A stretch of DNA of 64,000 nucleotides. Source: Micromonospora sp. C31 (lineage in GTDB: Bacteria > Actinomycetota > Actinomycetes > Mycobacteriales > Micromonosporaceae). Shown piece after piece: positions 7,281 to 16,757 of this stretch (position 1 is the stretch's first letter; the number at the start of each line of letters is the position of its first letter). The position numbers and the translations under genes are program-made. Location: positions 212,224-276,223 of the forward strand of contig NZ_JAGPXN010000006.1 in assembly GCF_018070575.1 (NCBI RefSeq), written 5' to 3'. The notes below the pieces were generated by a model, which was not told the DNA's origin, did not search any database, and was given only the letters and a program-made list of their open reading frames with translations.

Positions 7281-7945
7281 TGGCGGGCGTGCTGGGCATC
7301 ACCGACATCTGGACGTACGTACTGGGCACCGTGGCGATCGTGCTGCTCCCCGGACCCAACTCCATCTTCGTGCTCTCCACCGCCGCCCAGCGGGGCGTGG
7401 CGGCCGGCTACCGGGCCGCCGGCGGGGTCTTCGTCGGCGACGGGGTGCTGATGTTCCTCTCCGCTGCCGGCGTGGCGTCGCTGGTCCAGGCGTACCCGCC
7501 GCTCTTTCTGGTGATCAAGTACGCCGGCGCCGCGTACCTCGGCTACGTGGGGTTGACGATGCTGCGCGGCGCGTGGCGACGCTGGCGGACGCGCAACGAT
7601 CCGGCCGCCCCGCGGCTCATCGACGCCGCGGGGCCGGCGGCGCTGCGCAGCCCGTTCCGCAAGGCGCTGGTGATCAGCCTGCTCAACCCGAAGGCGATCC
7701 TCTTCTTCGTCTCGTTCTTCATCCAGTTCGTGGACCCGGGCTACGCCTGGCCGGCGCTGTCGTTCCTGTTGCTCGGGCTCATCGCCCAGGTCACCAGCGC
7801 GCTCTACCTGACCGCGCTGATCTTCACGGGCACGTTCCTGGCGGCCCAGTTCCGCCGGCGGCACCGCCTGGCCGCCGGCGCCACCACCGGCGTCGCCGCC
7901 CTCTTCCTCGGTTTCAGCCTCAAGCTGGCCACCGCCACCGCCTGA
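7277..7945 (+). CDS. leuE: LysE/RhtB-family amino-acid exporter, LeuE-like
   Basis: A 222-residue membrane protein with about six hydrophobic segments. The N-terminal VLLPGPNSIFVLSTAAQRG and the central SLLNPKAILFFVSFFIQF are the two hallmark segments of the LysE/RhtB family; the overall pattern is closest to LeuE, which exports leucine and related amino acids by proton antiport. The start ATGATG at 7277 overlaps the stop of the upstream fusion gene, so the two are one operon under the divergent MocR regulator. The link suggests a detoxification or amino-acid overflow module; the exact substrate is inferred only. Confidence 0.88.
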   Translation: MMAGVLGITDIWTYVLGTVAIVLLPGPNSIFVLSTAAQRGVAAGYRAAGGVFVGDGVLMFLSAAGVASLVQAYPPLFLVIKYAGAAYLGYVGLTMLRGAWRRWRTRNDPAAPRLIDAAGPAALRSPFRKALVISLLNPKAILFFVSFFIQFVDPGYAWPALSFLLLGLIAQVTSALYLTALIFTGTFLAAQFRRRHRLAAGATTGVAALFLGFSLKLATATA

Positions 7946-7952
7946 CCCCGCC

Positions 7953-8017
7953 GGGTCAGCTGCCGTGGCCGCCGCTCCCGGCAGGTTCAGGTGCCCACCG
8001 CCGCTCCCGCCGGATCA
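7953..8017. repeat. Degenerate tandem repeat (28-31 bp) over the Spo0M-like stop codon
   Basis: Three related units share TCAGSTGCC followed by GCC-rich sequence; TCA occurs at 7956, 7987 and 8015. The last TCA is the stop codon (TGA on the minus strand) of the Spo0M-like gene; the other two are extra copies of the same stop context downstream. The repeat fills nearly all of the 69 bases between the convergent stops of leuE and the Spo0M-like gene. Confidence 0.6.
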
Positions 8018-8944
8018 GGTGCCGTCGCCGCCGCCGGAGCCGCCGCCGATGCCGGCCCCACCGGCGGTGCCGCCCAGCCCGAAGCCGGGATGGATCGGCT
8101 CGTCCGGCGGGCGGCTGACGTGCGCCGACTCGGAGATGGTCGCGGACCAGTCGGCGTGCGCGGCGGCCGCGGCGTGCCGGTTGATCGCCGTACGCAGCCA
8201 GGCGTCCACGGTCGCGATCCAGTCCCGCCGGTCGGCGCCGGCGTGCCAGACCCGGAACCGGCTGATGCTCTGGTGGGTGATCCCGGCCAGGGCCAGCCGC
8301 CGGTCCATCCAGAGGATCGCCTCCAGGCCGGCCGGATCGGCGATGAAGATCAGTTCCAGCTCGGTGATCGGCCCGGCGTAGAGCGGCGCCACCCAGTAGC
8401 CCAGCCGCTGGTGCAGCGGCAGGGTCTGCGCCACCCCGGGCAGCCGCCCGTCGACCAGGCCGGCCTGGCGCATGCGGAAGCCGAGCGTGTCGAGGGCCGC
8501 CAGGACGTGCCCCTGGGTCGGCAGCGGGTGCACGAAGACCGGCACCATCGCGCCCTGGTCCAGCCGGGGCTCGACGGCCACCTCCGTACGCAGCCCCATC
8601 CGCAGGCCGAGCAGGGGCACCCCGCCGAGGACGGTGGCCGGGGTCTCCCAGGGCAGCGCGAACTCGAACGGGATCGAGCGGCCCCGCCCGGCGCGCAGCA
8701 CGAAACCGTCGGCCACCGTCGCCTGGTGGAACTGCACCAGGCGACGGGGCGCCTCCGGGTCGTCCGGCTCGGCCGTGGTGACCAGGCCGAGCCGGACGTG
8801 CAGCACGGGTACGTCGGTGGGGCCGGCGACGACGGTGACCCGCCCCGGCAGCCGCAGCCCGGGGCGGGTGCTCGGATTGGCCAGGGCCGTCCGCACCGAC
8901 AGTCCGGTCCAGCCGGACCCGGGTGACACCCCCGTCAACCGCAC
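8015..8944 (-). CDS. Spo0M-like (SpoOM) family protein
   Basis: A 309-residue protein of the Spo0M/SpoOM sporulation-control family, whose members have an arrestin-like double beta-sandwich. Visible family traits are PGGRV-like GLRLPGRVTVVAGPTDVPV, the WETPATVLGGVPLLGLRMGLRTEVAV strand region and a LDTLGFRMRQAGLVDGRLP segment. In Bacillus, Spo0M affects sporulation and cell division. The C-terminal 25 residues are Gly-rich low complexity ending within a tandem repeat. The GTG start at 8944 has GGGGGAG four to five bases upstream; the longer open frame upstream is repeat DNA and should not be counted. Convergent with leuE. Confidence 0.85.
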   Translation of the reverse strand: MRLTGVSPGSGWTGLSVRTALANPSTRPGLRLPGRVTVVAGPTDVPVLHVRLGLVTTAEPDDPEAPRRLVQFHQATVADGFVLRAGRGRSIPFEFALPWETPATVLGGVPLLGLRMGLRTEVAVEPRLDQGAMVPVFVHPLPTQGHVLAALDTLGFRMRQAGLVDGRLPGVAQTLPLHQRLGYWVAPLYAGPITELELIFIADPAGLEAILWMDRRLALAGITHQSISRFRVWHAGADRRDWIATVDAWLRTAINRHAAAAAHADWSATISESAHVSRPPDEPIHPGFGLGGTAGGAGIGGGSGGGDGT

Positions 8945-9009
8945 GGCACTCCCCCGTCCACCACCGGGCCGGGCCGACCCGGAGCCCGCCCGACGGGCCC
9001 GCCCCAGTC

Positions 9010-9166
9010 GTCGCGGACCCTGCGGCCGGGGCCACTCCCGTGGTCGCGCAATCAGCGGCCGTGGCCCTCCAAGGTCGCGGACCTCGCGCGTGGCCCCCAC
9101 CGTGCCCGCGGACCTCGCGCGTGGCCACCTCCATGGTCGCGGACCCGGCGGGTGGCCGCCCCGACT
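9010..9166. repeat. 31-bp minisatellite, five copies, upstream of the Spo0M-like gene
   Basis: Units begin with GTCGCGG (or CCCGCGG) at 9010, 9043, 9074, 9105 and 9136, spacing 33, 31, 31 and 31. Each contains GCGTGGCC-like sequence; units 3 and 4 share GCGGACCTCGCGCGTGGCC exactly. It fills most of the 250-base gap between the CBS-domain gene stop (9195) and the Spo0M-like start (8944). I see no gene in this gap. Confidence 0.8.
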
Positions 9167-9194
9167 TCGACGAAGAACGGCCACCCGTCCGGCC

Positions 9195-10259
9195 TCATCT
9201 CATACGCCGCCCGCGCGGCACCGGGTCGGTCTCGTCGTCGAACTCGCCGATGACCTCCTCCAGCAGGTCCTCCAGCGCGACGAACCCGACGGGCCGGGCC
9301 GGGCCGCCGCCGTTGCGCACCAGCGCGAGCTGGGACTGCCGGGCGCGCATCTCCGCCACCGCCTCGGTCACCGACGCCGAGGCCGGCAGGGTGAGGGCGT
9401 TGGTCATCAGTTCGGCGGCGGTGACCGTACGGCCCGTGGTGGTGGCCCGCACCGCCTCCCGCACGTGGACCAGACCGCAGACGTCGCCGTTGGCGTCCAG
9501 CACGGCCAGCCGCGACCGGCCGCTGTCCCGGCTGACCTGCTCGATCCGGTCGGCCCCCTCGTCCCGGCCCACCGTCACCATCTTGTCGAACGGCTCCATC
9601 ACCTGGGCCACCGTGGTGCCCTGCAACTCCAGCATGCTGGTCAGCATCTGGTGCTGTTCCGCGCCGAGCAGCCCGTGCTCGCGGGACTGCTCCAGCAGCA
9701 TCCGCAGCTCGTCGGGGCCGTGCACCTGGGCGAGCTGGTCCTGCGGGTTGACCTTGACCAGTCGCAGCATCGCGTTGGCCAGCGCGTTCATCACCGACAG
9801 CACCGGCCGGGCGACCCGCGCGAAGGCGCGGAACGGCAACGCCAGCAGCACCGCCGAGCGCTCCGGGTCAGTGATCGCCCAGGACTTCGGCGCCATCTCC
9901 CCGACCACCAGGTGCAGGAAGGTGACGAGGCTGAGCGCGAAGATCAGCGCGATCACGTGGCTCGCGGCGTCGGGCAACCCGACCGCGTGCAGCAGCGGGC
10001 TCAGCAGGTGCTCGATCGCCGGTTCGGCGAGCGCGCCGAGCCCCAGGGTGCACAGGGTGATGCCGAGTTGCGCGCCGGCGAGCATGAGCGACAGCTCACG
10101 TACGCCGTCCAGCGCGGCCCGGGCGGCCCGGCCGCCGCCAGCGGCGGCGTGCTCCAGGCGGTAGCGCTTGCTGGCCACCAGGGCGAACTCGGCGGCCACG
10201 AAGAAGCCGTTCAACGCCAGCAGGATCACCGACGTGAAGAGCGCGATGCCGGGGCTCAT
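9195..10259 (-). CDS. CNNM/DUF21 and CBS-domain membrane protein (hemolysin C/CorC-like), second of pair
   Basis: A 354-residue protein: an N-terminal DUF21/CNNM membrane domain with about four hydrophobic segments (SPGIALFTSVILLALNGFF; VTFLHLVVGEMAPKSWAI), then two CBS motifs (about residues 210-335; VCGLVHVREAV and RPVGFVALEDLLEEVIGE). The family is linked to divalent cation (Mg2+/Co2+) export or resistance. It lacks the C-terminal CorC_HlyC domain that its upstream partner has. Start ATG 10259 overlaps the partner's stop (ATGA), so the two are co-translated and may form a heteromer. Confidence 0.9.
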   Translation of the reverse strand: MSPGIALFTSVILLALNGFFVAAEFALVASKRYRLEHAAAGGGRAARAALDGVRELSLMLAGAQLGITLCTLGLGALAEPAIEHLLSPLLHAVGLPDAASHVIALIFALSLVTFLHLVVGEMAPKSWAITDPERSAVLLALPFRAFARVARPVLSVMNALANAMLRLVKVNPQDQLAQVHGPDELRMLLEQSREHGLLGAEQHQMLTSMLELQGTTVAQVMEPFDKMVTVGRDEGADRIEQVSRDSGRSRLAVLDANGDVCGLVHVREAVRATTTGRTVTAAELMTNALTLPASASVTEAVAEMRARQSQLALVRNGGGPARPVGFVALEDLLEEVIGEFDDETDPVPRGRRMR

Positions 10260-11605
10260 GCGGACACCTCCCCCGGCTCGGCGATGCGCAGCCGGACGGA
10301 GTCGGCAACGTGCCGGTCCACGGCCAGCACCTCGACCAGGGCGCGCGGTTGCGTCCCGCCGTCCTCGCCGTCGGCCGGCAGGCTGATCTCCAGCCGGTCA
10401 CCGACCTCGGGCACCCGCCCCAACTCCCGCATGACCAGGCCGGAGAGCGTGTCGTACTCCGGGGCCTCGGGCAGCGCGATGCCGGTGCTGTCGGCGACCT
10501 CGTCGATGCGCCAGCGCGCCGGCACCACCCAGGAACCGTCCTCCTGCCGGGCCGGGGCCCGCTCCGGAGGGTCGTCCTCGTCCCGGATCGGGCCGACGAG
10601 TTCCTCGGCGATGTCCTCCAGCGTGATCACGCCGGCGAAGCCGCCGTACTCGTCGACCACGCAGGCCAGCTGACGGTGGCCGGAGCGCAGCCGGTCCAGC
10701 ACCGTGGGCAGCGGCAGCGTCTCCGGCACCAGGAGCGGGGGGCCGGCGACCGCGCTGACCGGGGTGCTGGCACGCCGCTCCGGGGGTACGCCGAGCACGT
10801 CGGCGATACCGACGACGCCGACGAGGTCGTCGACGCCCTCGGTGCCGCGTACGGGGAAGCGGGACTTGCCGGTGTCCAGCAGCTCGACCACCCGGCTGAG
10901 CGGCTCGTGCGCGCGTACGGTGTGCACGTCGACGCGGGGCACCATGGCCTCGCCCGCGGTCAGCCCGCGGAAGTCGAGCCCCCGGTCGAGCAGCGTGGAC
11001 ATCTCGGCGGTCAGGTGCCCCTCCTGGCGGGACTCGGCGATGATCTGCTCCAGGTCCTGCGGCGTGGCGCCGCTGGGCAGCTCCTCGATCGGCTCGATGC
11101 CGACGCGCCGCAGCAGCCGGACCGCGGCCCGGTCGAAGAGCTTGATCAGGGGACCGGCGACCTTGAGGTAGACGAGGGTGGAACTGCTCAGGGCCCTCGC
11201 GAGCGGCTCGGGCCGGGCGATGGCGAGGTTCTTCGGGGCCAGCTCACCGAGGACCATCTGCACCACGGTGGCGATGGTCAGGGCCAGGACGACCGAGAGC
11301 GGCAGGCTGAGGGCCGTGGAGACACCGGCCACCCCGAGCAGCTCGGCCAGCCCGGCACCGAGGAACGGCTCGGCGACGTAACCGACCAGCAGGGCGGTGA
11401 CGGTGATGCCGAGCTGCGCGCCGGAGAGCATGAACGACAGCCGCCCGGTCACCTCCAGCGCCCGGGCGGCGGCCTTGTCGCCGTCGTCGGCCAGCTGCTT
11501 GAGCCGGCCCCGGTCCACGGCGACGTAGCCGAACTCCTGGGCCACGAAGTAACCCGTGGCGGCGGTGAGAACGATGATGAGGAGAAGACCAACGACGATC
11601 AACAC
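10256..11605 (-). CDS. CNNM/DUF21, CBS and CorC_HlyC domain membrane protein, first of pair
   Basis: A 449-residue protein: DUF21/CNNM membrane domain (residues about 1-190; VGLLLIIVLTAATGYFVAQEF, VQMVLGELAPKNLAIA), a CBS pair (about 205-340; SRVVELLDTGKSRFPV, YGGFAGVITLEDIAEELVG) and a C-terminal CorC_HlyC domain (SWVVPARWRIDEVADSTGI to the end). A role in magnesium/cobalt efflux or envelope ion homeostasis is likely from the family. The GTG start at 11605 has only a weak upstream GGGAG; it overlaps the stop of a possible 33-codon leaderless ORF (11700-11599), which may drive its translation. Confidence 0.9.
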   Translation of the reverse strand: MLIVVGLLLIIVLTAATGYFVAQEFGYVAVDRGRLKQLADDGDKAAARALEVTGRLSFMLSGAQLGITVTALLVGYVAEPFLGAGLAELLGVAGVSTALSLPLSVVLALTIATVVQMVLGELAPKNLAIARPEPLARALSSSTLVYLKVAGPLIKLFDRAAVRLLRRVGIEPIEELPSGATPQDLEQIIAESRQEGHLTAEMSTLLDRGLDFRGLTAGEAMVPRVDVHTVRAHEPLSRVVELLDTGKSRFPVRGTEGVDDLVGVVGIADVLGVPPERRASTPVSAVAGPPLLVPETLPLPTVLDRLRSGHRQLACVVDEYGGFAGVITLEDIAEELVGPIRDEDDPPERAPARQEDGSWVVPARWRIDEVADSTGIALPEAPEYDTLSGLVMRELGRVPEVGDRLEISLPADGEDGGTQPRALVEVLAVDRHVADSVRLRIAEPGEVSA

Positions 11606-11700
11606 GGGTCGCTCAGGGCTCCCGGGGACGTCGGGATCGGGATACGCCGGGCAGGACCCGGCTGGCTACTGCTGCCCTCCTGGGCAGAAGAGTCGATCAT
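11599..11700 (-). CDS. Possible leaderless small ORF coupled to the CNNM/CBS pair
   Basis: ATG 11700 opens a 33-codon frame (MIDSSAQEG... ending LSDPC) whose TGA overlaps the GTG start of the next gene by seven bases. On the minus strand TAAAAT (11713-11708) lies exactly seven bases before the ATG, the geometry of an actinobacterial leaderless transcript. The peptide is Ser/Pro-rich with no recognised domain. Coding is not proven: it is short and no homology is visible, but it would explain how the downstream gene is translated without a good ribosome binding site. Confidence 0.4.
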   Translation of the reverse strand: MIDSSAQEGSSSQPGPARRIPIPTSPGALSDPC

Positions 11701-11750
11701 GCGGCCCATTTTATCGGGATGGGCTGGATATCCGCTGAAGGTGTGCCGAA

Positions 11751-11790
11751 GGCCCCCCGACGCCCGGACGGCCGGGGTCGTCGGGGGGCC
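11751..11790 (-). terminator. Rho-independent-like terminator after the M28 peptidase gene
   Basis: A perfect 12-bp stem, GGCCCCCCGACG (11751-11762) with CGTCGGGGGGCC (11779-11790) and a 16-base loop, eight bases beyond the M28 stop at 11799. There is no T-run, as is usual in high-GC actinobacteria. Confidence 0.8.
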
Positions 11791-11798
11791 TCCCGAGG

Positions 11799-13433
<1,635 letters not shown>

Positions 13434-13442
13434 TCACTGCGA

Positions 13443-13464
13443 AAGCGTGCAGCGGGGCACGCTT
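13443..13464. terminator. Hairpin between mrpG and the M28 gene
   Basis: AAGCGTGC (13443-13450), six-base loop, GCACGCTT (13457-13464): a perfect 8-bp stem about 112 bases past the mrpG stop and 85 bases before the M28 start. It is probably the end of the mrp operon transcript; an operator role is possible. Nothing else is seen in the 13359-13576 gap. Confidence 0.45.
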
Positions 13465-13576
13465 CCCGGCAAGACGCAAGACTCAGATTCGCCGCAGTCC
13501 CCGAATTGGGACTCCTCGACCGCGATCCCCCGGCGGCCACGCGGCGGGCGGCTCCTTCCCCGCGCCCGCACGGCGG

Positions 13577-13909
13577 TCAGCGGTCGGCGAGCTCGTCGGC
13601 GTCGAGCAGGGCCGGATCGACCCGGCCCGTGCGGTACGCGGCCCGCCCGATCATCTGCGCCGCCACGGGGGCCGTGGCCAGCTGGAAGATCCCGACCAGC
13701 ACCAGCATGCCCAGGTCGGCCGGGGTACGCAGCCGCAGCGCCAGGCCGAACAGCAGGAGCAGCACCCCGAGCACCTGCGGCTTGGTCGCGGCGTGCATCC
13801 GGTCCAGCGTGCCCGGGAAGCGCAGCACCCCGATCGCGGCGGCGAGGCTCAGCAGGGCGCCGGCCACCAGGGCGCCGCCGCCCAGCCAGTCGGCCACCGT
13901 GCCCCACAT
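13577..13909 (-). CDS. mrpG: Na+/H+ antiporter subunit MrpG (MnhG)
   Basis: A 110-residue membrane protein with three hydrophobic segments and the MnhG hallmark IGVLRFPGTLDRMHAATKPQ. It is the last gene of the Mrp operon. Mrp complexes couple the proton gradient to Na+ (and other monovalent cation) export and need all subunits. The ATG start (13909) overlaps the mrpF stop by one base (TGATG), so translation is coupled. Residues 95-110 form a charged tail. Confidence 0.94.
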   Translation of the reverse strand: MWGTVADWLGGGALVAGALLSLAAAIGVLRFPGTLDRMHAATKPQVLGVLLLLFGLALRLRTPADLGMLVLVGIFQLATAPVAAQMIGRAAYRTGRVDPALLDADELADR

Positions 13910-14178
13910 CAGGCCTCCCCCTCGTCGCGTACGGCGAAGCGGACCAGCGACACCGATCCGACGAAGCCGAGCATGGACAGCGCCACCAGCACCGGCAGGG
14001 TGGTGGCGTGGCGGTTCACCGCGGCCTCCGCGCCGACCGCGCCCACCATCGTGGCGAGCAGCATGTCGGCCGCGATCACCCGGTCGATCAGCGACGGCCC
14101 CCGAAAGAGCCGGATCAGGGCCAGCAGCGCGGTCACCGAGAACAGGACGGTGAGGGTGACGGCGAGGAACGTGCTCAC
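13909..14178 (-). CDS. mrpF: Na+/H+ antiporter subunit MrpF (MnhF)
   Basis: An 89-residue protein with three hydrophobic segments. The RLFRGPSLIDRVIAADMLLA stretch is the MnhF/PhaF signature. The GTG start at 14178 follows AGAGGGGA and overlaps the mrpE stop (GTGA). Part of the Mrp antiporter complex in the plasma membrane. Longer in-frame open sequence upstream belongs to mrpE in another frame. Confidence 0.93.
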   Translation of the reverse strand: MSTFLAVTLTVLFSVTALLALIRLFRGPSLIDRVIAADMLLATMVGAVGAEAAVNRHATTLPVLVALSMLGFVGSVSLVRFAVRDEGEA

Positions 14179-14750
14179 GGGTCGGTTCCCCTCTCGACGG
14201 GATCGGCGTTCACGCGGCGGACCTCGGCGGCGGAGCCGACCGCGCGCACGAGCCGCCGCTCGACGGCGAGGATCCGCCTCCGGCTGCCGCGCAGGTCCTG
14301 CGGACCGTGCGTGTCGAACACGTGCACGTAGAGGACTCCGACGTTCCGGTCCACCTCGACGATCAGCGTGCCCGGCACCAGCGAGAGCGCCTCGGCGGTG
14401 AGCGCCAGGTTCAGGTCGGTGCGCACCCGCAGGTGGACCGCGATGATCGCCGCCCGGGGCCGGTAGCCGGGCCGCACCGCGACCCGGGCGACGTTCGCGC
14501 TGGCGCTGACCAGTTCGCCGACGAAGCGCACCGCGAAGACCAGCAGCGGCCCGGGGCGCAGCCGACCGCCGAAGCTCACCGGCGGCAGCGGGAAGAACAG
14601 CAGCACGGCGCCGGCCACCAGCGCCCCGCCCACGAGGTTGCCCCAGGAGAGGTCCCCCCACAGCAGGCTCCAGACCAGCACCAGCCAGCCGAAGGCGATC
14701 AGGCGGTCGCGCCGCCGCCCGCGCGGGGGCGCCCCGGCGGCCGGGGTCAC
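14175..14750 (-). CDS. mrpE: Na+/H+ antiporter subunit MrpE (MnhE)
   Basis: A 191-residue protein. Two hydrophobic segments (IAFGWLVLVWSLLWGDL; WGNLVGGALVAGAVLLFFP) precede the MnhE soluble part with the family motif LTAEALSLVPGTLIVEVD and HVFDTHGPQDL. Start GTG 14750 overlaps the mrpD stop. The C-terminus (after residue 165) is a charged tail. It is a structural subunit of the Mrp antiporter. Confidence 0.93.
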   Translation of the reverse strand: MTPAAGAPPRGRRRDRLIAFGWLVLVWSLLWGDLSWGNLVGGALVAGAVLLFFPLPPVSFGGRLRPGPLLVFAVRFVGELVSASANVARVAVRPGYRPRAAIIAVHLRVRTDLNLALTAEALSLVPGTLIVEVDRNVGVLYVHVFDTHGPQDLRGSRRRILAVERRLVRAVGSAAEVRRVNADPVERGTDP

Positions 14751-16252
14751 GGGGCACCGCCCGGCAGCACGGAACGGATGTACGGGGTGCGCTCGTGCAG
14801 GTCCACGGCCGCGCGGGCGGTGACGTCGAACAGCGGACCGGCGACGACGGTCAGCGCCAGCCCCAGCCCGACCAGCGCGATCGTCGCGCCGACCATCAAC
14901 GCGGGCAGGCGGACGACCGGCTCGGCGGTGGCCAGCCGGGGGGCCCGCCAGAAGGCGATGTTCCACACCCGCGAGGCCACGTAGAGGGTGAGCAGGCTGG
15001 TCACCGTCCCCGCCGCCACCAGCACGCCGGGCAGCGGCCCGCCGGCCGCGACGCCGGCCTGGAGCAGGCCGAGCTTGCCGAGGAACCCGGAGAAGGGCGG
15101 CACGCCGGCGAGGTTCATGGCCGGGACGAAGAACAGGACGCCGAGCAGCGGCGCCACCCGGGCCAGGCCGCCGAGGCGGCGCAGGTCGGTGCTGCCGGCC
15201 CGCTCCTCGACCAGCCCGGCGACCAGGAACAGCGTGGTCTGGATGGTGATGTGGTGCACCACGTAGAAGATCGCGCCGGAGAGTCCGGCCACGGTGCTCA
15301 GCCCCACGCCGAAGATCATGTAGCCGATGTGGCTGACCAGGGTGAAGGAGAAGAGCCGCTTCAGGTCGGACTGGGCCACCGCGCCGAGGATGCCGACCAG
15401 CATGGTCAGCCCGGCCACCACCATCAGCGGCCCGGCGAGCTGACCGCCGGGGAAGAGCAGCGTCTCGGTGCGGATGATCGCGTAGACGCCGACCTTGGTG
15501 AGCAGGCCGGCGAAGACCGCCGTGACGGGGGCCGGGGCGGTCGGGTAGCTGTCCGGCAACCAGGCCGAGAGCGGGAAGACCGCCGCCTTCACCCCGAAGG
15601 CGAGCAGCAGCATGAGCTGCAGGGTCAGCCGTACGCCGTCGGGCAGCGCGTCCAGCCGGTACGCCAGCTGGGCCATGTTCAGGGTGCCGGTGGCCGCGTA
15701 CACCAGGCCCACCGAGGCGAGGAAGATCATCGAGGAGAGGATGCTGACCACCACGTACGTCGAGCCGGTGCGGATCCGTGCCTCGGTGCCGCCGAGGGTG
15801 ATCAGCACGAAGCTCGCGGCCAGCAGGATCTCGAAGCCGACGAAGAGGTTGAACAGGTCCCCGGCGAGGAACGCGTTGGTCACGCCGGCGGTCAGCACCA
15901 GGTAGGTGGGGTGGTAGATGGTCACCGGCACGGTCTCGCCGAAGTCCCCCTGCCCCTGGCCGACGGAGTAGAGCAGCACGCACAGGGTCACCGCCGAGGA
16001 GACCACCAGCATCAGCGCGGCGAGCTGGTCCGCGACCAGCACGATGCCCACCGGCGCCGCCCACCCGCCGACGTGGGCCACCACCGGCCCGTGCCGGTAC
16101 GCCTGCACCAGCAGCACCGCCGCCACCGCCAGCGTGGCCGTCAGGCAGGTCACGCTGACGACCCGTTGCAGCCCGGGCCACCGGGCCAGCAGCAGGGTCA
16201 GCGCCGCGCCCAGCAGCGGCACCACCACGGGCAGCGGCACGAGCCGGCTCAT
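14747..16252 (-). CDS. mrpD: Na+/H+ antiporter subunit MrpD (MnhD), NuoM/N-like
   Basis: A 501-residue polytopic protein of the proton-translocating NADH-dehydrogenase/Mrp family, about 14 hydrophobic segments. Typical features are the central DLFNLFVGFEILLAASFVLI segment with the conserved Glu, the Lys-bearing LLLAFGVKAAVFPLSAWLPD and PAPVTAVFAGLLTKVGVYAI. It carries one of the two ion-translocating antiporter-like modules of the complex. ATG start at 16252; 25 bases separate it from mrpC, and it overlaps mrpE at its end. Confidence 0.94.
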   Translation of the reverse strand: MSRLVPLPVVVPLLGAALTLLLARWPGLQRVVSVTCLTATLAVAAVLLVQAYRHGPVVAHVGGWAAPVGIVLVADQLAALMLVVSSAVTLCVLLYSVGQGQGDFGETVPVTIYHPTYLVLTAGVTNAFLAGDLFNLFVGFEILLAASFVLITLGGTEARIRTGSTYVVVSILSSMIFLASVGLVYAATGTLNMAQLAYRLDALPDGVRLTLQLMLLLAFGVKAAVFPLSAWLPDSYPTAPAPVTAVFAGLLTKVGVYAIIRTETLLFPGGQLAGPLMVVAGLTMLVGILGAVAQSDLKRLFSFTLVSHIGYMIFGVGLSTVAGLSGAIFYVVHHITIQTTLFLVAGLVEERAGSTDLRRLGGLARVAPLLGVLFFVPAMNLAGVPPFSGFLGKLGLLQAGVAAGGPLPGVLVAAGTVTSLLTLYVASRVWNIAFWRAPRLATAEPVVRLPALMVGATIALVGLGLALTVVAGPLFDVTARAAVDLHERTPYIRSVLPGGAP

Positions 16253-16277
16253 CGGGCGCCCCGTGGCGCGTACGCGG

Positions 16278-16757
16278 TCATCCGGGGCCGTCCCCGCGCC
16301 GGAGCCGACGCGGCGGCTCCGGGTCGGCCTGCTCCGGGTCGGCGTCCGGGCCCTCGCCCCCGAGGTCGACGGCGGCCAGCTCGTTGCGCTCGGCCGCCTG
16401 GCGGACCTGCCGGTCCTCGATGTCGTCGGGGACCTCGTCGTCGCCGGTGAGATACCAGCTGCGGTAGCTCACCGCCAGCAGGAACGCGGTCAGCCCGAAG
16501 GTGATCACGATGGCGGTGAGGACCATGGCCTGCGGCAGCGGGTCGCTCAGCGGGCCGGCGGGCGCCGTGCCGACCACCGGGGCGACGCCCGGGTGCCCGC
16601 CCAGCAGGATGAGCACGTTGATCCCGTTGCCGAGCAGGATGACGCCGAGCAGGATCCGGCTCAGGCTGCGTTCCAGCAGCAGGGTGACCCCGCAGCCGGT
16701 CAGCACCCCGGCGGCGACGACCAGCACCAGGCTCGGTCCCGCGCCGTCCGACCTCAC
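16278..16757 (-). CDS. mrpC: Na+/H+ antiporter subunit MrpC (MnhC), NuoK-like
   Basis: A 159-residue protein with three hydrophobic segments and the NuoK-like ILLGVILLGNGINVLILLGG and QAMVLTAIVITFGLTAFLLA segments. The C-terminal 50 residues (from TGDDEVPDDIED) are an acidic hydrophilic tail. GTG start 16757, preceded by a G-run ribosome site, overlaps the mrpA stop (GTGA). Confidence 0.93.
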   Translation of the reverse strand: MRSDGAGPSLVLVVAAGVLTGCGVTLLLERSLSRILLGVILLGNGINVLILLGGHPGVAPVVGTAPAGPLSDPLPQAMVLTAIVITFGLTAFLLAVSYRSWYLTGDDEVPDDIEDRQVRQAAERNELAAVDLGGEGPDADPEQADPEPPRRLRRGDGPG

